Origin: Lunularia cruciata
Taxonomy: Eukaryota > Streptophyta > Marchantiopsida > Lunulariales > Lunulariaceae
Length of the DNA: 64,000 bases
Reading direction: 5' to 3'
Assembly (NCBI GenBank): GCA_948567375.1
Contig: OX419761.1
Location: 24,120,501-24,184,500, forward strand
Shown: piece by piece, positions 1-11,599 of the stretch
How the letters are laid out: every line of letters starts with the position of its first letter
Numbering within the stretch: position 1 is the stretch's first letter
Made by a program: the position numbers and the translations under genes
The notes under the pieces: model-generated
The model's input: the letters and a program-made list of their open reading frames with translations, nothing else
Databases searched by the model: none
Told to the model about the DNA's origin: nothing

Positions 1-1610
1 ACTCCTCTATTCCCCAGCTAATTCCCTCCCAATTATTTTTCCTTGGCCCTTTGCCTGATTCATGGGACCTCTGGTGTAGACAGTGTTCCTACCCGACTCC
101 AGCTCACGTTTTTTATTTCTATCGTTCATGCACTGCTTACTGGCAGTCTTTTACATAGGGATGCCTATTTCTCGCAGTCATTAGCATAGAGTTCTCGATT
201 TCATGGTGGTTTACTAGTCTGTTAGCCATATGCTATTCTCAGCGTCTCAGGACTCAAGCGTCCATAGCACTTGTTGCGATATACTTTATATCCTGTCCTT
301 TTTCGCTTCGCTCTCATCACCCTGTTACACTTCGCAGGTTTCTGCAGCCACACCATCCTATAGCTCTCACATTGTTCCACTCCTCCATTCCCCAGCCAAT
401 TCCCTCCCTATTATTTATCCATCGCTCTTTGCCTGATTCATAGGACCTCTGGTGCATACAGTGTTCCTACCAGACTACAGCCCACGTTTTTTATTTTTAT
501 TGTTCACGCACTGCTTACTGGCAGTCTTTTACATAGTGTTACCTATTTCTCGCAGTCATTTGAATAGAGTTCTCGATTTCATGGTGGTTTACTAGTCTGT
601 TAGCCATATGTTATTGTCAATTTGTTTCAATTATGCGTTTGCTTCAAGTTACATTCGATGCATTCTACATTGTGGATTTCTCACTATTCTAGCATTGTGA
701 AGCATGTACATCTTGCTTACCGATCATTTACACTTCATGAGTTCTGGATAACCCGTTCTGGGAATGGCTTCTATTTGTTTCACTTATGCCTTTGCTTCAA
801 GTTACATTCGATGCATTCTACATTATGGATTTCTCACTACTCTAGCATTGTGAATCATGTACATCTTGCTTACCAATCATTTACAATTCATGAGTTTTAT
901 GCCTTTGCTTCAAGTTACATTCGATGCATTCTACATTATGGATTTCTCACTACTCTAGCATTGTGAATCATGTACATCTTGCTTACCGATCATTTACAAT
1001 TCATGAGTTCTGGATAACCCGTTCTGGGAACAGCTTCTGCTCTCATATACCTATATATATATATAAAGAGGAGTACTACTCTAGCGTTGCGTACCATGTA
1101 CATCTTGCTTCACGATCGTTTGCAACTCATGAGTTCTGGATAACCCGTTCTGGGAACGGCATCTGTTCTCGTATACCTATATACAAAGAGGAGTACTGAT
1201 AATTGTTCAGCTACTTCGGTACTGCGTGAGGCACTGATGAAGTCGTTGGTGTTATCGTGGAGGTTTACCATGGCCGCCTTCTGCTTCCTTCAGTTGTTTA
1301 GCGTCTCTGGACTCCAGTGTCCATAGCGCTGGGTGTGATATACTCTATATATCCTGTCCTCTTACGCTTATCTCTAGTTACACTTGACTTACTCACTTAC
1401 ATTTCGACCCGTCTCTGCAGCCACATCCTTCAAGCATTCTTGTTTTGTTCCACTCCTCCATTCCCCTACTATTTCACTCCCTAGTCTTTTCCCTTCGATC
1501 TTTGACTGCTTCCTGCCTTGACTTCTCGTGTTTACAGTGTTCCTACCCTACTCTAGCCCATGTTCTTCATCTTCATACACGCACTGCATCCTGGTGGGCT
1601 CTTACAGCAC

Positions 1611-1732
1611 GGTTCCTATTCCTCTCGCTATTGCTTGCATTGCTGCTCTCGATTGCACTTTCTTTACTAGTGGTTCCTGTTCCTCTCGCTATTGCTGGCA
1701 TTGCTGCTCTCGATTGCACTTTCTTTACTAGT
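1611..1732 (+). repeat. 61-bp tandem duplication inside the array
   Basis: Two nearly identical 61-bp units (1611-1671 and 1672-1732) contain GGTTCCT, CCTCTCGCTATTGC and GCTGCTCTCGATTGC. Further diverged copies of GCTGCTCTCGATT follow near 1780, 2140, 2220 and 2250, so this sub-unit has been amplified several times within one monomer. Confidence 0.85.
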
Positions 1733-2788
1733 GGACTCTTACGTCAATCTTTCTATTCCTCGCTAATGTTGGCATTGCTGCTCTCGATTCCACGTTTTTT
1801 ACTGTCCATTGGCAATCCTGTATTCTCAATTTGTTGCACTTATGCCTTTAGCTGCAGGTTACTTTCGATGCATTTTACATTAAAGCTTTGATACTACTCT
1901 AGCATTATGATTCAAGTACATGTTGTTTATCAGACATGTGCACTTCATGAATTCTGGATAACCGGTTCCCAGAATGGCTTCTGCTCTCGTATACCTATAT
2001 ATTTACTTCTATACTCCAGAACTGCTTCTTTTACTGTCCATTGGCAATCCTGTATATTCCTCTCGCTTCATCCACGCACTGCATCCTGGCGGGCTCTTAC
2101 AGCACATAGCACGTTTCCTATGCCTCTCGCTTTTGGTTGCATTGCTGCTCTCTGACTTCATTATTCTTTATTGGTGAACTCTTACATCAAGCTCTCTAAC
2201 CCACGCTCGCGTTGGCCTTGCTGCTCTCGATTTCAACGTTGGCGTAGCTGCTCTCGATTTCAAGTTCGTTATTGTCCATTAGCAGTTCTGTGTTCTCAAT
2301 TTCTTGCACTTATGCCTTTGCTACAGGCTACTTTTTTGCACCTATACTTTTGCTGCAGGTTATTTTAGATGCATTTTGCATTCAAGCTTTCACACTACAC
2401 TAGCACTGTAATTCATGTAAATGTTGTTTATCGAATATGTGCACTTGTGCACTTCATGAGTTCTGGATAACCCATTCCCCGAACGGCTTCTGCTCTCATT
2501 TACCAATATATATACTATATATATATAGGTATACTTAGGGATTTCATAGTACTCTAGCGTTGCGTACCATGTACATCTTGCTTAACGATCGTTTGCAACT
2601 CATGAGTTCTGGATAACCCGTTCCCAGAACGGCATCTGTTCTCGTATACCTATATATACTTAGGGATTTCATACTACTCTAGCCTTGCGTGTAGCTTACC
2701 TTCCGTGCATTCTACCCTCGGGGTTTAATTCTCCTAGTGTTGTGTATCATCATGTACATATTATTTATCGCTCATTTGCACTTCATGA

Positions 2789-2827
2789 GTTCTGGATAAC
2801 CCGTTCTGGGAACAGGTTATCCAGAAC
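2789..2827. repeat. Perfect 13-bp inverted repeat (hairpin) in the array
   Basis: GTTCTGGATAACC (2789-2801) and its exact reverse complement GGTTATCCAGAAC (2815-2827) surround a 13-nt loop. The left arm is the conserved block C of the array; the right arm is an inverted copy of it. It could be a fold-back duplication made during replication. Confidence 0.85.
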
Positions 2828-2885
2828 GTCTTCCGTTCAGAACGTCTTCCGTTCAGAACGTCTTCCGTTCAGAACGTCTTCCATT
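2822..2885 (+). repeat. 16-bp minisatellite, four units
   Basis: The unit CAGAACGTCTTCCGTT is repeated at 2822, 2838, 2854 and 2870; the last unit has one change (CCATT). It begins inside the right arm of the adjoining hairpin, so hairpin and minisatellite probably arose in one slippage event. Confidence 0.9.
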
Positions 2886-4017
2886 CCGTAATCCAGACTG
2901 GCTTCCGTTCTCGTATACCTATATATATCTGTTCTCGTATACCCATATCTATATATATCTCTGGACTCAGGCGTCCATAGTGCGTGCTGTGATATATCGA
3001 TATCCAGTCCTTGGATGCTTTGCTCGTCTTCCCTCGTTCGCTGAGCGCGATTTCTACTTCCAGTGCTCTTTCTCCTACACCTTCCACAACTTTCGTTTCC
3101 CAACAAAGATCTTCCTTGCCCCCGTCATATATTCTACTTCCCGTGCTCTTTCTCCTACACCTTCCACGATTGTCGTTTCCTGACTCCGATCTTCCTTGAC
3201 CCGCGATATTTACAGATTACTTCTTGTCTCTTGATACCAGTTTTTCTCCATCCGTTTAAGTTTGCAGTTTATTCCTGATGTATTTTTTCTCTACTGATGT
3301 GGGAGGTCGGCATCCGCTTCTTTGATGGCTGCCTTTCAAATATGTGTATTGCTATCTACTGGTTTCTCAATGACATTTACTTCGCCTTTCATTTGCTGAT
3401 GTTTCTTCTCTATATATGCAGTTGTTCCAATAGGTTTGCTTCGGTTATGCCATTGCTGTCGGATACCTTCGATGCATTCTAACTTAGGGATTTAATACTA
3501 CTCTAGCATTGCGTACCATGTACATCTTGCTTAATGATCATTTGTCACTCATGAGTTCTGGATAACCCGTTCCCAGAATGGCATCTGTTCTCGTATACCT
3601 ATATATACTGTATACTTCACCTTCACCTTAATTCACTTCACCTCTACTTTTCCCCTTGACTCCGTCCCCTTCCTGTGCAGCGCTGAAGTTTTCTTGCTCC
3701 ACTCTCGTATTTACTAACAAACCTCTGCTTGACTCTTTCTCATTGTTGTTTCCTGAACTTTCTCTCTACTAAGGAATGTTTGTGATTTCAGGGATCCATC
3801 AGGTATGTCTAGATTTCTTCCCTCATCTTACTCATGTGTATTCTTTTCTTTCTGGACTGATCCTCATTATGCAGCTAAGACTCCAGTGCTTACGTCTGTA
3901 CCTGCACTTTTGCTTGTCCTTGCTTTCCACACTTCCATTTCTGTTCTTTTTGACATTCCCACTCCTTTTGAGCGGCACTTTAGGGGAGCAACCGAGTGTG
4001 CCTTGGCACTCATGAGT

Positions 4018-4710
4018 TTTCGAGCAGAAACTCGGTATGAGGGGTACTGGCAATTGCCCAGCTACTTCGGCACTGCGTGAGGCACTGATGAAGTCGCAGG
4101 TGTTTTCGTGAAGGTTTACTATGGCCACCTTCTGCTTCCCTTTATTGTTTAGTGTCTCAGGACTCAAGCGTCCATAGCGCTTGTTGCGATATGCTGTATA
4201 TCCTGTCCTTTTTTCGCTTCGCTCTCAGTCACCCTGTTACACTTCGACAGGTTTCTGCAGCCACACCATCCGACAGCTCTTGCGTTGTTCCACTCCTCCA
4301 TTCCCCAGCTAATTCCCTCCCTATTATTTTTCCTTTGCCCTTTGCCTGATTCATGGGACCTTTGGTGTATACAGTGTTCCTACCCGACTCCAGCTCACGT
4401 TTTTTATTTCTATCGTTTACGCACTGCTTACTGGCAGTCTTTTACATAGCGATACCTACTTCTTGCAGTCATTAGCATAGAGTTCTAGATTTCATGGTGG
4501 TTTACTAGTCTGTTAGCCATATGTTATTCTCAATTTGTTTCAATTATGCCTTTGCTTCAAGTTACATTCAATGCATTCTACATTATGAATTTCTCACTAT
4601 TCTAGCATTGTGAATCATGTACATCTTGCTTGCCGATCATTTGCAATTCATGAGTTCTGGATAAACCGTTCCCAGAACGGCTTCTGTTTTCATATACCTT
4701 TATATATATA
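4018..4710 (+). repeat. Best-preserved array monomer, copy 1
   Basis: This monomer runs in order: an ACTCGGTATGAGGGG head, the GTGAGGCACTGATGAAG block, block A, block B, a block with CAGTCTTTTACATAG, block C with its CCGTTC/GAACGG palindrome, and a short TA-rich tail. The next monomer (4711-5400) repeats the order with a shorter head. The head also appears alone near 6200 and 15160, which suggests the unit once spread as a whole and not only by local unequal exchange. No open frame covers it. I do not recognise the family. Confidence 0.7.
4666..4680. repeat. Conserved CCGTTC-NNN-GAACGG palindrome of block C (representative copy)
   Basis: The arms CCGTTC and GAACGG flank a 3-nt spacer. Other exact copies lie at 1145-1159 (spacer TGG), 5365-5379 (CCA) and 9807-9821 (TTC). 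The spacer changes while both arms stay fixed, and imperfect copies occur near 755, 1018, 1960, 2470, 2617, 3567 and 6150. It could be a protein-binding dyad, a small hairpin or a recombination site; the sequence does not say which. Confidence 0.7.
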
Positions 4711-5400
4711 GTCTGGGGTGAGGCACTGATGAAGTAGCATGTGCTTTCGTGGAGGTTTACTATGGCCGCCTACTGCTTCGCTTAGCTGTTTAGGGTCTCA
4801 GGACTCCAGCGTCCGTAGCGCTGGTTGTGATATTATTCACATCCTGTCCTCTTATGCTTCACTCTCGTTCCCTTTTACACGTCGACCCATTTCTGTAGCC
4901 ACATCATCTGAGACCCCTTGTTTTGCTCCACTCCTCCATTCCAGAACTAATTCCCTCCATAGTACTTTCCCTTCCTTCGCTCTCTGATTGCTTCCTGCTT
5001 CACCCTCTCATGCCTAAAGTGTTCTTACCCGATTCCAGCCCACATTCTTTCTAGTTGACGCACGGATTACTGGCGGCCTCTTCATTGTGTTCACGCACTG
5101 CTTACTGCTGGCCTCTTACATCATGGTTTCCTATTCCTTGCTATCGTTTGCATAGATGCTCTCGATTTAATGTCCTTTACTAGTCTGTTGGCCATCAATT
5201 ATTTTCAATTTGTTTCAATGATACGTTTGCTACAGGTTACATTCGATGCCTGCCACCTTAGTGCTTTCACACTACTCTCGCATTGTGATTCATGTACATA
5301 TTGCTTATGTGATTCATGTACATATTGCTTATCGATCATTTGCACTTCATGAATTCTGGATAACCCGTTCCCAGAACGGCTCTCTGTTGAACCAATATAT
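4711..5400 (+). repeat. Best-preserved array monomer, copy 2
   Basis: It is colinear with the monomer at 4018-4710, from GTGAGGCACTGATGAAG (4718) through block A (4797), block B (4938) and block C (5351). Inside it, GATTCATGTACATATTGCTTATGTG is partly doubled (about 5287-5335). It ends in an AT-rich stretch, and clear array sequence stops soon after. Confidence 0.65.
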
Positions 5401-5589
5401 ACAGTCTGAGAAGACTCTTGGGAAGAAAAGCTATATCACGTGCAAGTGCTCCAGCATAATCTCCTTTCATTGAATTCAAAATAAATCCTTTGACCAAATT
5501 TTCTTCACTTTGCCAAATCTTGGTTAGTTCAATCCAAACTAATTTTCTTTTACATTTTATTTCTAATGGTTTTGGCAAAAGCATCTTTG

Positions 5590-6345
5590 GTTCACCTATG
5601 TTGTTCTCGATATGTTGCTATTATGCCTTTCCTTCAGGTTACATTCGTTTTGTTGAGTTCACTTCATCTACTTTAGGGATTTATCACCCTTCTCGAAATG
5701 AGCATACCTTGGTTACCTTTCATATGCACTTCATATACACTTAATGATTTCTGGATCACTCGTTCCTAGAACGGCTTCTGCTCTCATCTACTAATATCAT
5801 ATTTCCATTCCATCTGCTCTTAATGAGTTTCGAGGAACGGGAGATCAAGGAACGTTCAAGGAACGGGAGATCCTTGAACGGTTTCTACACTCATTTCCTC
5901 ATATCCAGTCCTGTCACACTCGTTCTTTCCCTTCACAAGAAACTGACATTAACCTGCTCTATCGCTTCGCATTGCTGTGGAGTGCATGCTTGTTTGGTTG
6001 AGTGTTTCTTACTGGTATTACAAGTGAATGCAATATACGCCGTTCATGGAATGGACGAATTTACCAATGCCGTATTGGTTAGATCTGATTGTGTTTAGAG
6101 CCGATTCGGTTCTTGGTTCCATACTATAAGTGGGTTCTGGATCCCCCGTTCTTCGAAAGGTTTCTGCTCCCATTTCTCAAATACATGTGTCACCTGAAGC
6201 ACTCATTGAGCAGACAGAACTCGGTACGTGTAGATATTGGAACTACACCCTGACTTCTTGGCACGAATGGGGCTATTAATGAAGTCATTCCGTATATAGT
6301 GCAGACTTCCAATGAAAATCTTGCTACTTCCTTTTGGTGTTACTA
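5590..6345 (+). repeat. Decayed outlying array copies
   Basis: Weak copies of array blocks continue past the array: a block-C relic near 5745-5790 (TTCTGGATCACTCGTTC), another near 6133-6165 (TTCTGGATCCCCCGTTC), and a head block with ACTCGGTACGTG and ATGAAGTC near 6208-6275. At 5825-5882 the motif GGAACGGGAGATC occurs twice around AAGGAACGTTCAAGG, a local near-palindrome. No gene is seen. Confidence 0.55.
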
Positions 6346-6670
6346 GTCCGTAAAGTAACGTGTAATAAGTACTAGGACTGACTCTGACTAGGAAGAACTC
6401 TTCATAACTTGCCTCACTGTCTCTTCACGAAGGGCATCAACATTTACTTTCTTCGTTGTTGATTGTTCCTGCCGAGCCTGTATTACTATTGAAAAATATT
6501 GAGAGAAATATTCTTGTTTATGGCCATACGGCTATGAAAGGCTGCCCATACCTCGTCCACTATGTCAGGTCCTGTCTATTCCTACGTGGGTATAGGACCG
6601 GGTTTAAATGAACGGGTTCTATACGCTAAATATTATACATCTCCTACTGAATTATAAACAGCCAACAAAA

Positions 6671-6901
6671 GATGACTTCGCGAACTGACCGTCGGGAATT
6701 GTTGTCTTGTTTTCCTCTCTGTGCCATGCTCTCTGATATGTAATGTTTGTCAACTGAGTAGACATCTCTCGAACTATTCTTTGTCGATGACTTCGAGAAG
6801 TGACCGTCTGGCATTGTTGACTTGTTTTCCTTCTCTCTGCTACGCTCTCTGATATGTATTGTATGTGAACTGAGTAGACATCTCTCGAACTGTTCTTTGT
6901 C
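6671..6901. repeat. 115/116-bp tandem duplication
   Basis: Unit 1 (6671-6785) and unit 2 (6786-6901) both start GATGACTTCG and end CTTTGTC, and share CTCTCTGATATGTA and GAGTAGACATCTCTCGAACT. They differ by scattered substitutions and one indel. ORFs on the minus strand cross both units but are short, and I recognise no product. Confidence 0.9.
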
Positions 6902-9710
6902 GTAGGTGTTGCTGGTGCCTGGTTCAGCAAGTTCTAATACCGCTTGTATGGGCATTAAGAGATTGGACGTTTCACTGAGAACATTTTTCATAAACTTCTG
7001 GGGTCTAAGCTCTTAACCCTAAACTTCCTTTAGTAAGTACAGAAAATATGTGTGCTCCTAGGATGAAAACTGTGTATTCAGTGGTAGTTGAGATGATGAC
7101 TCATCGTACTGGAGAATCTCATTCTATGACAATCGAGTATAATCACAAGCGATACAAGTATTTAACTCACTCCATCCTGATCTTCATTGAGCGTCATTGG
7201 GAAGGATCATCTGTTGGCTTAGTTTGAGGCTTCTTTTGCTGCGGACAACCATCAAGGTAGTTTGGCACTTTCTTGGCTACTAGTTCGGGGACCTGAGTAA
7301 CGCCATCGTACGACAGGTTTAACCGTGTGACTTCGTTTTCAAGTTGATGTAATTCATTCTTGGATTTCGTTCATTTTAAGCTACATTGAAAACTGGTTCA
7401 ACGTAGGCACCTGTATCCATAAGCGGGACCTTAACATCTTTCTTACGGGTAGGTATCAAATTCACCTTTTGGTAGTGCTGGTGCAGCCCTAAAACTCTTA
7501 GTGAAGTCACTGTCGGTCCACTTCAACTGACGTGCATTAAGTATATGCAATCTCAGCCTTAGATATATCTCCTGCCCGGGGGACCAATCACTTCAATTAA
7601 TACTTTTTACAGGAGCCATGCTCTTTACTACTACGATCCAGTTACCCTTGGCTTATTTTCCGATACTTTCCTTGGAGTAGTTATGTTGTTCTACTTGGCA
7701 GGAGTTGGGAATTGCAATTAAATAGCGTCTGATGTACAAGTCGTGCCAAAGAAGAGTTCCGCGTTACGATTAACGCCTGAATTCTATCTCAAGTCACTGG
7801 GAAGTTCCCTAATATATAGTGTTCAGTGGAGAAAGTGTACGGATGCTCATTTGCATGCTTTGTGTAAGTGCGGTAGCTTGTCCAGGACAGCACGGATGTT
7901 TGTTGTCATGTAGGTCCCATCATAGAACGGAAATTCTGCCACCTTGAACCTATCCAAACCGGAAATGCGAAGGTCATCCTGATAAAAGTTCACCTCTTAT
8001 ACATAGAGTCTCCACCAGAGTAGGTAATCCTCTTAATGACAACTCAAATGAAGGGATACAGTTAATGAAGCATGACAGTCAAGATTTTCCTGCTGATATT
8101 CATGATCTACGCCCTCAAATTCTCAACTCTCAAGTTTACCCGAGAGAGTAGAGTGCCGAGATATTAAATGCTGGTTCTGTTAACCTTAAAATAGAACAGA
8201 ATAAAATTACGAGAATAAGTTCGCGTGTTATGTCAAATTGCTAGCTTCTTTGTCTAAATGCAGCGTGCCATGATTTCCTTGGATGATTGGCGATGAAAGT
8301 TGAGCTTGTGTCAAACTTACGTAGCAGTGCATGAGTAACTCAAACTGCAACATAAGTCAATGCTCGTGCTAAGCTTCACACAACTGGATCTTCATCACTT
8401 GGTAGTTTCATGTCTTACATTTCCAGGGTTATCTATTCATGTATGAGAATAGTATCTCGATACTTGCTAACACTTTTGACGTCATACAGAATTTTGCGTG
8501 AACTCATATTGAATTTTCGTCATCTCTTGCAGGAGGACGTGCACAGAGTTTATTATGCCGTTATTTCGTTCGTATTCCTACCTCTTGCTGTGCACAAATG
8601 TATAGTCTGGTGTAAAATGAGTTGCTGCTACGCTGATGCTGCATAATCTTCCCTAGGCGTCCAGTTGCCCGTGTTAAAGACGAGCAGGGTGATCAGCACT
8701 CCAGATATAAACGCCGTAAAGACAAGCTGTCCTTGTACAGCAAGGAACTCGGAAAGTCGAGCGCATCAACCCAAGCGAAGGTGGGAACGACTTGTGCTAT
8801 GAGGGGAGGCCTAAGTCTTTAGTACGGGCCTCATATTGTAACTTTGCAGCTCGATAGAATCGAGAAGTCGCTTTTGATGTAGGTTAGCATACTGACGTCC
8901 ATTCTATTTTAGCATGTACACCAGTTAGTCCTCTCCATCGCAGGAAAAAGTAGTAGCCGTCATTATGGAGAAGCAACCCTGTGCCTTTAAAAAGGGACAA
9001 AATTGGAACAGGGTAGAGCATGAGAGGGAGGAGGGGATCTGAAGAAACGGTGACAACAGAGGATTGACCTTAGCAAACCGAGCTATTTTTTGATGTGTAG
9101 CGAAAACGAGAAAAACTGAATTATATTGTCCAGCTGGATTAAGCTCAGCATGATTATTTTTAATGGATCTTTTGTCTGGCATTGCTCGATCACATACGAT
9201 TGCATTGGTGATTCAAATTCCAAGTTGAGGTAGACACAATATCTCGGAGTCGGGTACCTGAAGAGAAAGTGTCATGTTCCCCAGTCCGATTCATATTTCA
9301 CAGTTTTGTGAGAATGCAAGTACTGAAGGTTTGAGCCGAGTGCTCAGGACCTTGATGAGTTAGGTTAGGTTCATGTGAAATTCGATTGCTACACTAGCTA
9401 CATTACCCCGTTCAAGCAATGTTGTTCACTGATCACTTCTCTTCCACTGCAGGTTCAATGAGGAATTAGTTATCATCTATGTGCTACCCTCAGTAATAAG
9501 CGTAGTAGATATTTTACATATTCGCATATGATACTCATATATTAGGGTGGGGTTACTTGTGGGTCTTCAATTACAGCTTGTTTATTTCACTACATGCTTT
9601 ACTTAGCGTTGATGTTTATCTGTTCTCTACTGTTGATCAGGATATAGTGATATTTCGTTTGAGCCTAACCTCGCATTTAATCTGTTAGGTTCCTTACCTT
9701 ATTTAGGGTT
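6902..9710. other. No gene recognised
   Basis: This stretch has mixed composition, frequent stops in all frames and no ORF with recognisable domains. Nothing resembling a tRNA, rRNA or known retroelement motif was found by eye. It may be very old decayed repeat. Confidence 0.5.
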
Positions 9711-9850
9711 TCATTTCTAATCATTTCTAATTTCTAATTTCTAATTGCACACATCATGTTTACATTTCATATGCACACCATTTGCACGGAATGAGTTCTG
9801 GATCCCCCGTTCTTCGAACGGCTTCTGCTCTCATGTCTGAATATATTACG
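9711..9850 (+). repeat. Heptamer run plus stray copy of array block C
   Basis: A short (TTTCTAA)n-like run (about 9713-9745) is followed by an isolated block-C copy: ACATTTCATATGCACACC, then GAGTTCTGGATCCCCCG at 9793, the exact CCGTTC-TTC-GAACGG palindrome (9807-9821) and CTTCTGCTCTCATGTCTGA. It lies about 4 kb from the main array and shares the GGATCCCCCG variant with the outlier near 6140, so these two form a sub-family. Confidence 0.75.
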
Positions 9851-11590
9851 GTGGGGTTTCTGTTTACACGCTCTGTTGCGGCACGATAAGCAGAAATTTT
9901 ATCCCTCACTACTTGGTCTTCAGCAGCTGCTCCTCACAATTTTTGTCACTTAAGTTGCTGTTTGTCTGAAGTAGAGTACTGTATCTGGTCTTTCCCAGCT
10001 GCCATACTTGTTATGTGTACAGACAGCTCCTTTCGACTTTCTAGTGAATATTGGTAAGTATCTACACGCGTTACCGCTGATGAAACTTGGAGCTTGTTCT
10101 GTATTCGAGCCAGTGTTTGTGATGGACCTATGCTGTCGATGAAAGTTTTGGAAATTGATTCCGCTTGTGGCTTAACTTTATCGCTCGTCCTACCTGGTCG
10201 AAGTCTTCATGGTTTTTATTGTGCGCACTTGGGGCGAAGTAGCCTTCCCTTTCCTTCTGCCTTTCTTGATCCAGAACTCGTCTTTTACGGGAGAGTGTGC
10301 ATGGATGTAAAGTACTCCATTTTTCTCCCTCTTTGCGTATCATGGACTTAAATTTAGCTGCTTAAGTATGTCATGTTTGGACTACCACCTTTACTGGTCA
10401 ACTGTTTCAATCCTTGTTGATTCCGTGCTTGCTCGCTTCTGGAAACCTGGAGTTTCGGTCGGCCAACTTTAACACATGATGGTAAGAGGTTTATCTTAGA
10501 CCGATTTACGCTTGCATACTATTTTTCTACTACGTGAAAGGAAGGCCTCCTGTAGTCGCACCTCCAAGTTTGAGAAGCGGATTGCCCAACCTCAACTCCA
10601 GATAATATGGGCTGGCTTTGGCCATGCGACATCTAGTAAGTTTCCTAGTGGTCATGTAGACAAGCTTATTGCAAGAATCGGATCTCAGACTACAGTAGCT
10701 TCTAACAACGCGGAAGAGGTCAGTGCCTTTTCGTCGTTATCTATTTCCTGACCAAACACAAATCAGGCAGTGAAATTATAGACAAAGTCCCTCGTAAGTA
10801 GAAAGAAACTAACTGAACCTTCACGTAATGCTAAAGAGGCTGCCGAGGAAGAAGCACAGGAAAAGCGGTGTTCCAAGTTTCTGATTATCGTGTATAGAGT
10901 TTAAACACCTTGTTCCAGGGGTCCGCGAGACAAGATGTCCAAACAGGCTCCAAACACTACAAAGAAGTTGAAGGAAGACTAGAGCACAGTGTGACAAAAG
11001 TGTGCAGAAAACATTCGGATGCTCATCTCGGATCCATTCGGATGCTCATCGAATAGAATCTGATTCTATTCGAGAATCCAGAACTATGCAAACCAAAACT
11101 GTTACCATACCCTTGAAGCATTATACTCTCCTAACAAATGATGAAGAAATGTGTAAAGCGCTGATTGAGAATCAACAAGTTTATGACTCTGTCATAAATT
11201 GGTTGGTTCTCGGTCGTCAGCTTGCTAGAGGAGCAGGTCTTATATCTCTCAGGTGAAAAAAGTTAATCAAAACTCTTGTGTACTTTTTTCCTTCAAGGTG
11301 ACGACGGCTCGACCGAATCACCTGGGTTATGAAGCGCAAAGAAATGCGACGCGGATAGGAGATCAAGATGATGAGAACCCCGTGAAATAAAACAAGAATA
11401 AATCCTAAGAGATAAAATGGGGTTAAATACCGATAGTATCGGAGAGAGAATTCTGTTATAGGATGTTATAACTATGTGAGTCTAACGGCTTACATACCAC
11501 TACAGCATCCAGATGAATCAATTAGAACAATTATTTTCCTGTGAAATATGGAGGAATGGACATTACTTTCCAAAGCTACAAAATAAGAAA
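9851..11590. other. No gene recognised; one short perfect dyad
   Basis: The ORFs are short and unrelated to anything I recognise. CATTCGGATGCTCATC is repeated in tandem at about 11014 and 11035, directly followed by a perfect dyad, GAATAGAATC-T-GATTCTATTC (11051-11071). Confidence 0.5.
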
Positions 11591-11599
11591 ATGAAAGAT

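Larger units (their letters stand above)
1..5400. repeat. Degenerate tandem (satellite-like) repeat array
   Basis: The same blocks recur in the same order. Block A (TCAGGACTC..GTCCATAGCGC) lies near 247, 1306, 2960, 4157 and 4797. Block B (CACTCCTCCATTCC) lies near 377, 1456, 4297 and 4938. Block C (GAGTTCTGGATAACCCG) lies near 739, 1006, 1131, 1949, 2458, 2604, 2787, 3553, 4652 and 5351. A lead block (GTGAGGCACTGATGAAG) lies at 1226, 4077 and 4718. The last two lead blocks are 641 bp apart; other spacings are longer because of internal duplications and insertions. The plus strand is pyrimidine-rich. Short ORFs cross the array, but none shares a frame between copies, so I read it as non-coding. 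The array may continue left of the window, which starts inside block B. Confidence 0.85.

Noticed and set aside
924-1199. Plus-strand ORFs through the satellite array giving repeated HSTLWISHYSS-like peptides
   Set aside because: The peptide repetition simply follows DNA repetition; copies fall into different frames, and upstream and downstream units are broken by stops.
7010-7025. Telomere-like AACCCTAAA near 7014 and TTTAGGG near 9704
   Set aside because: Single copies; no interstitial telomeric array.
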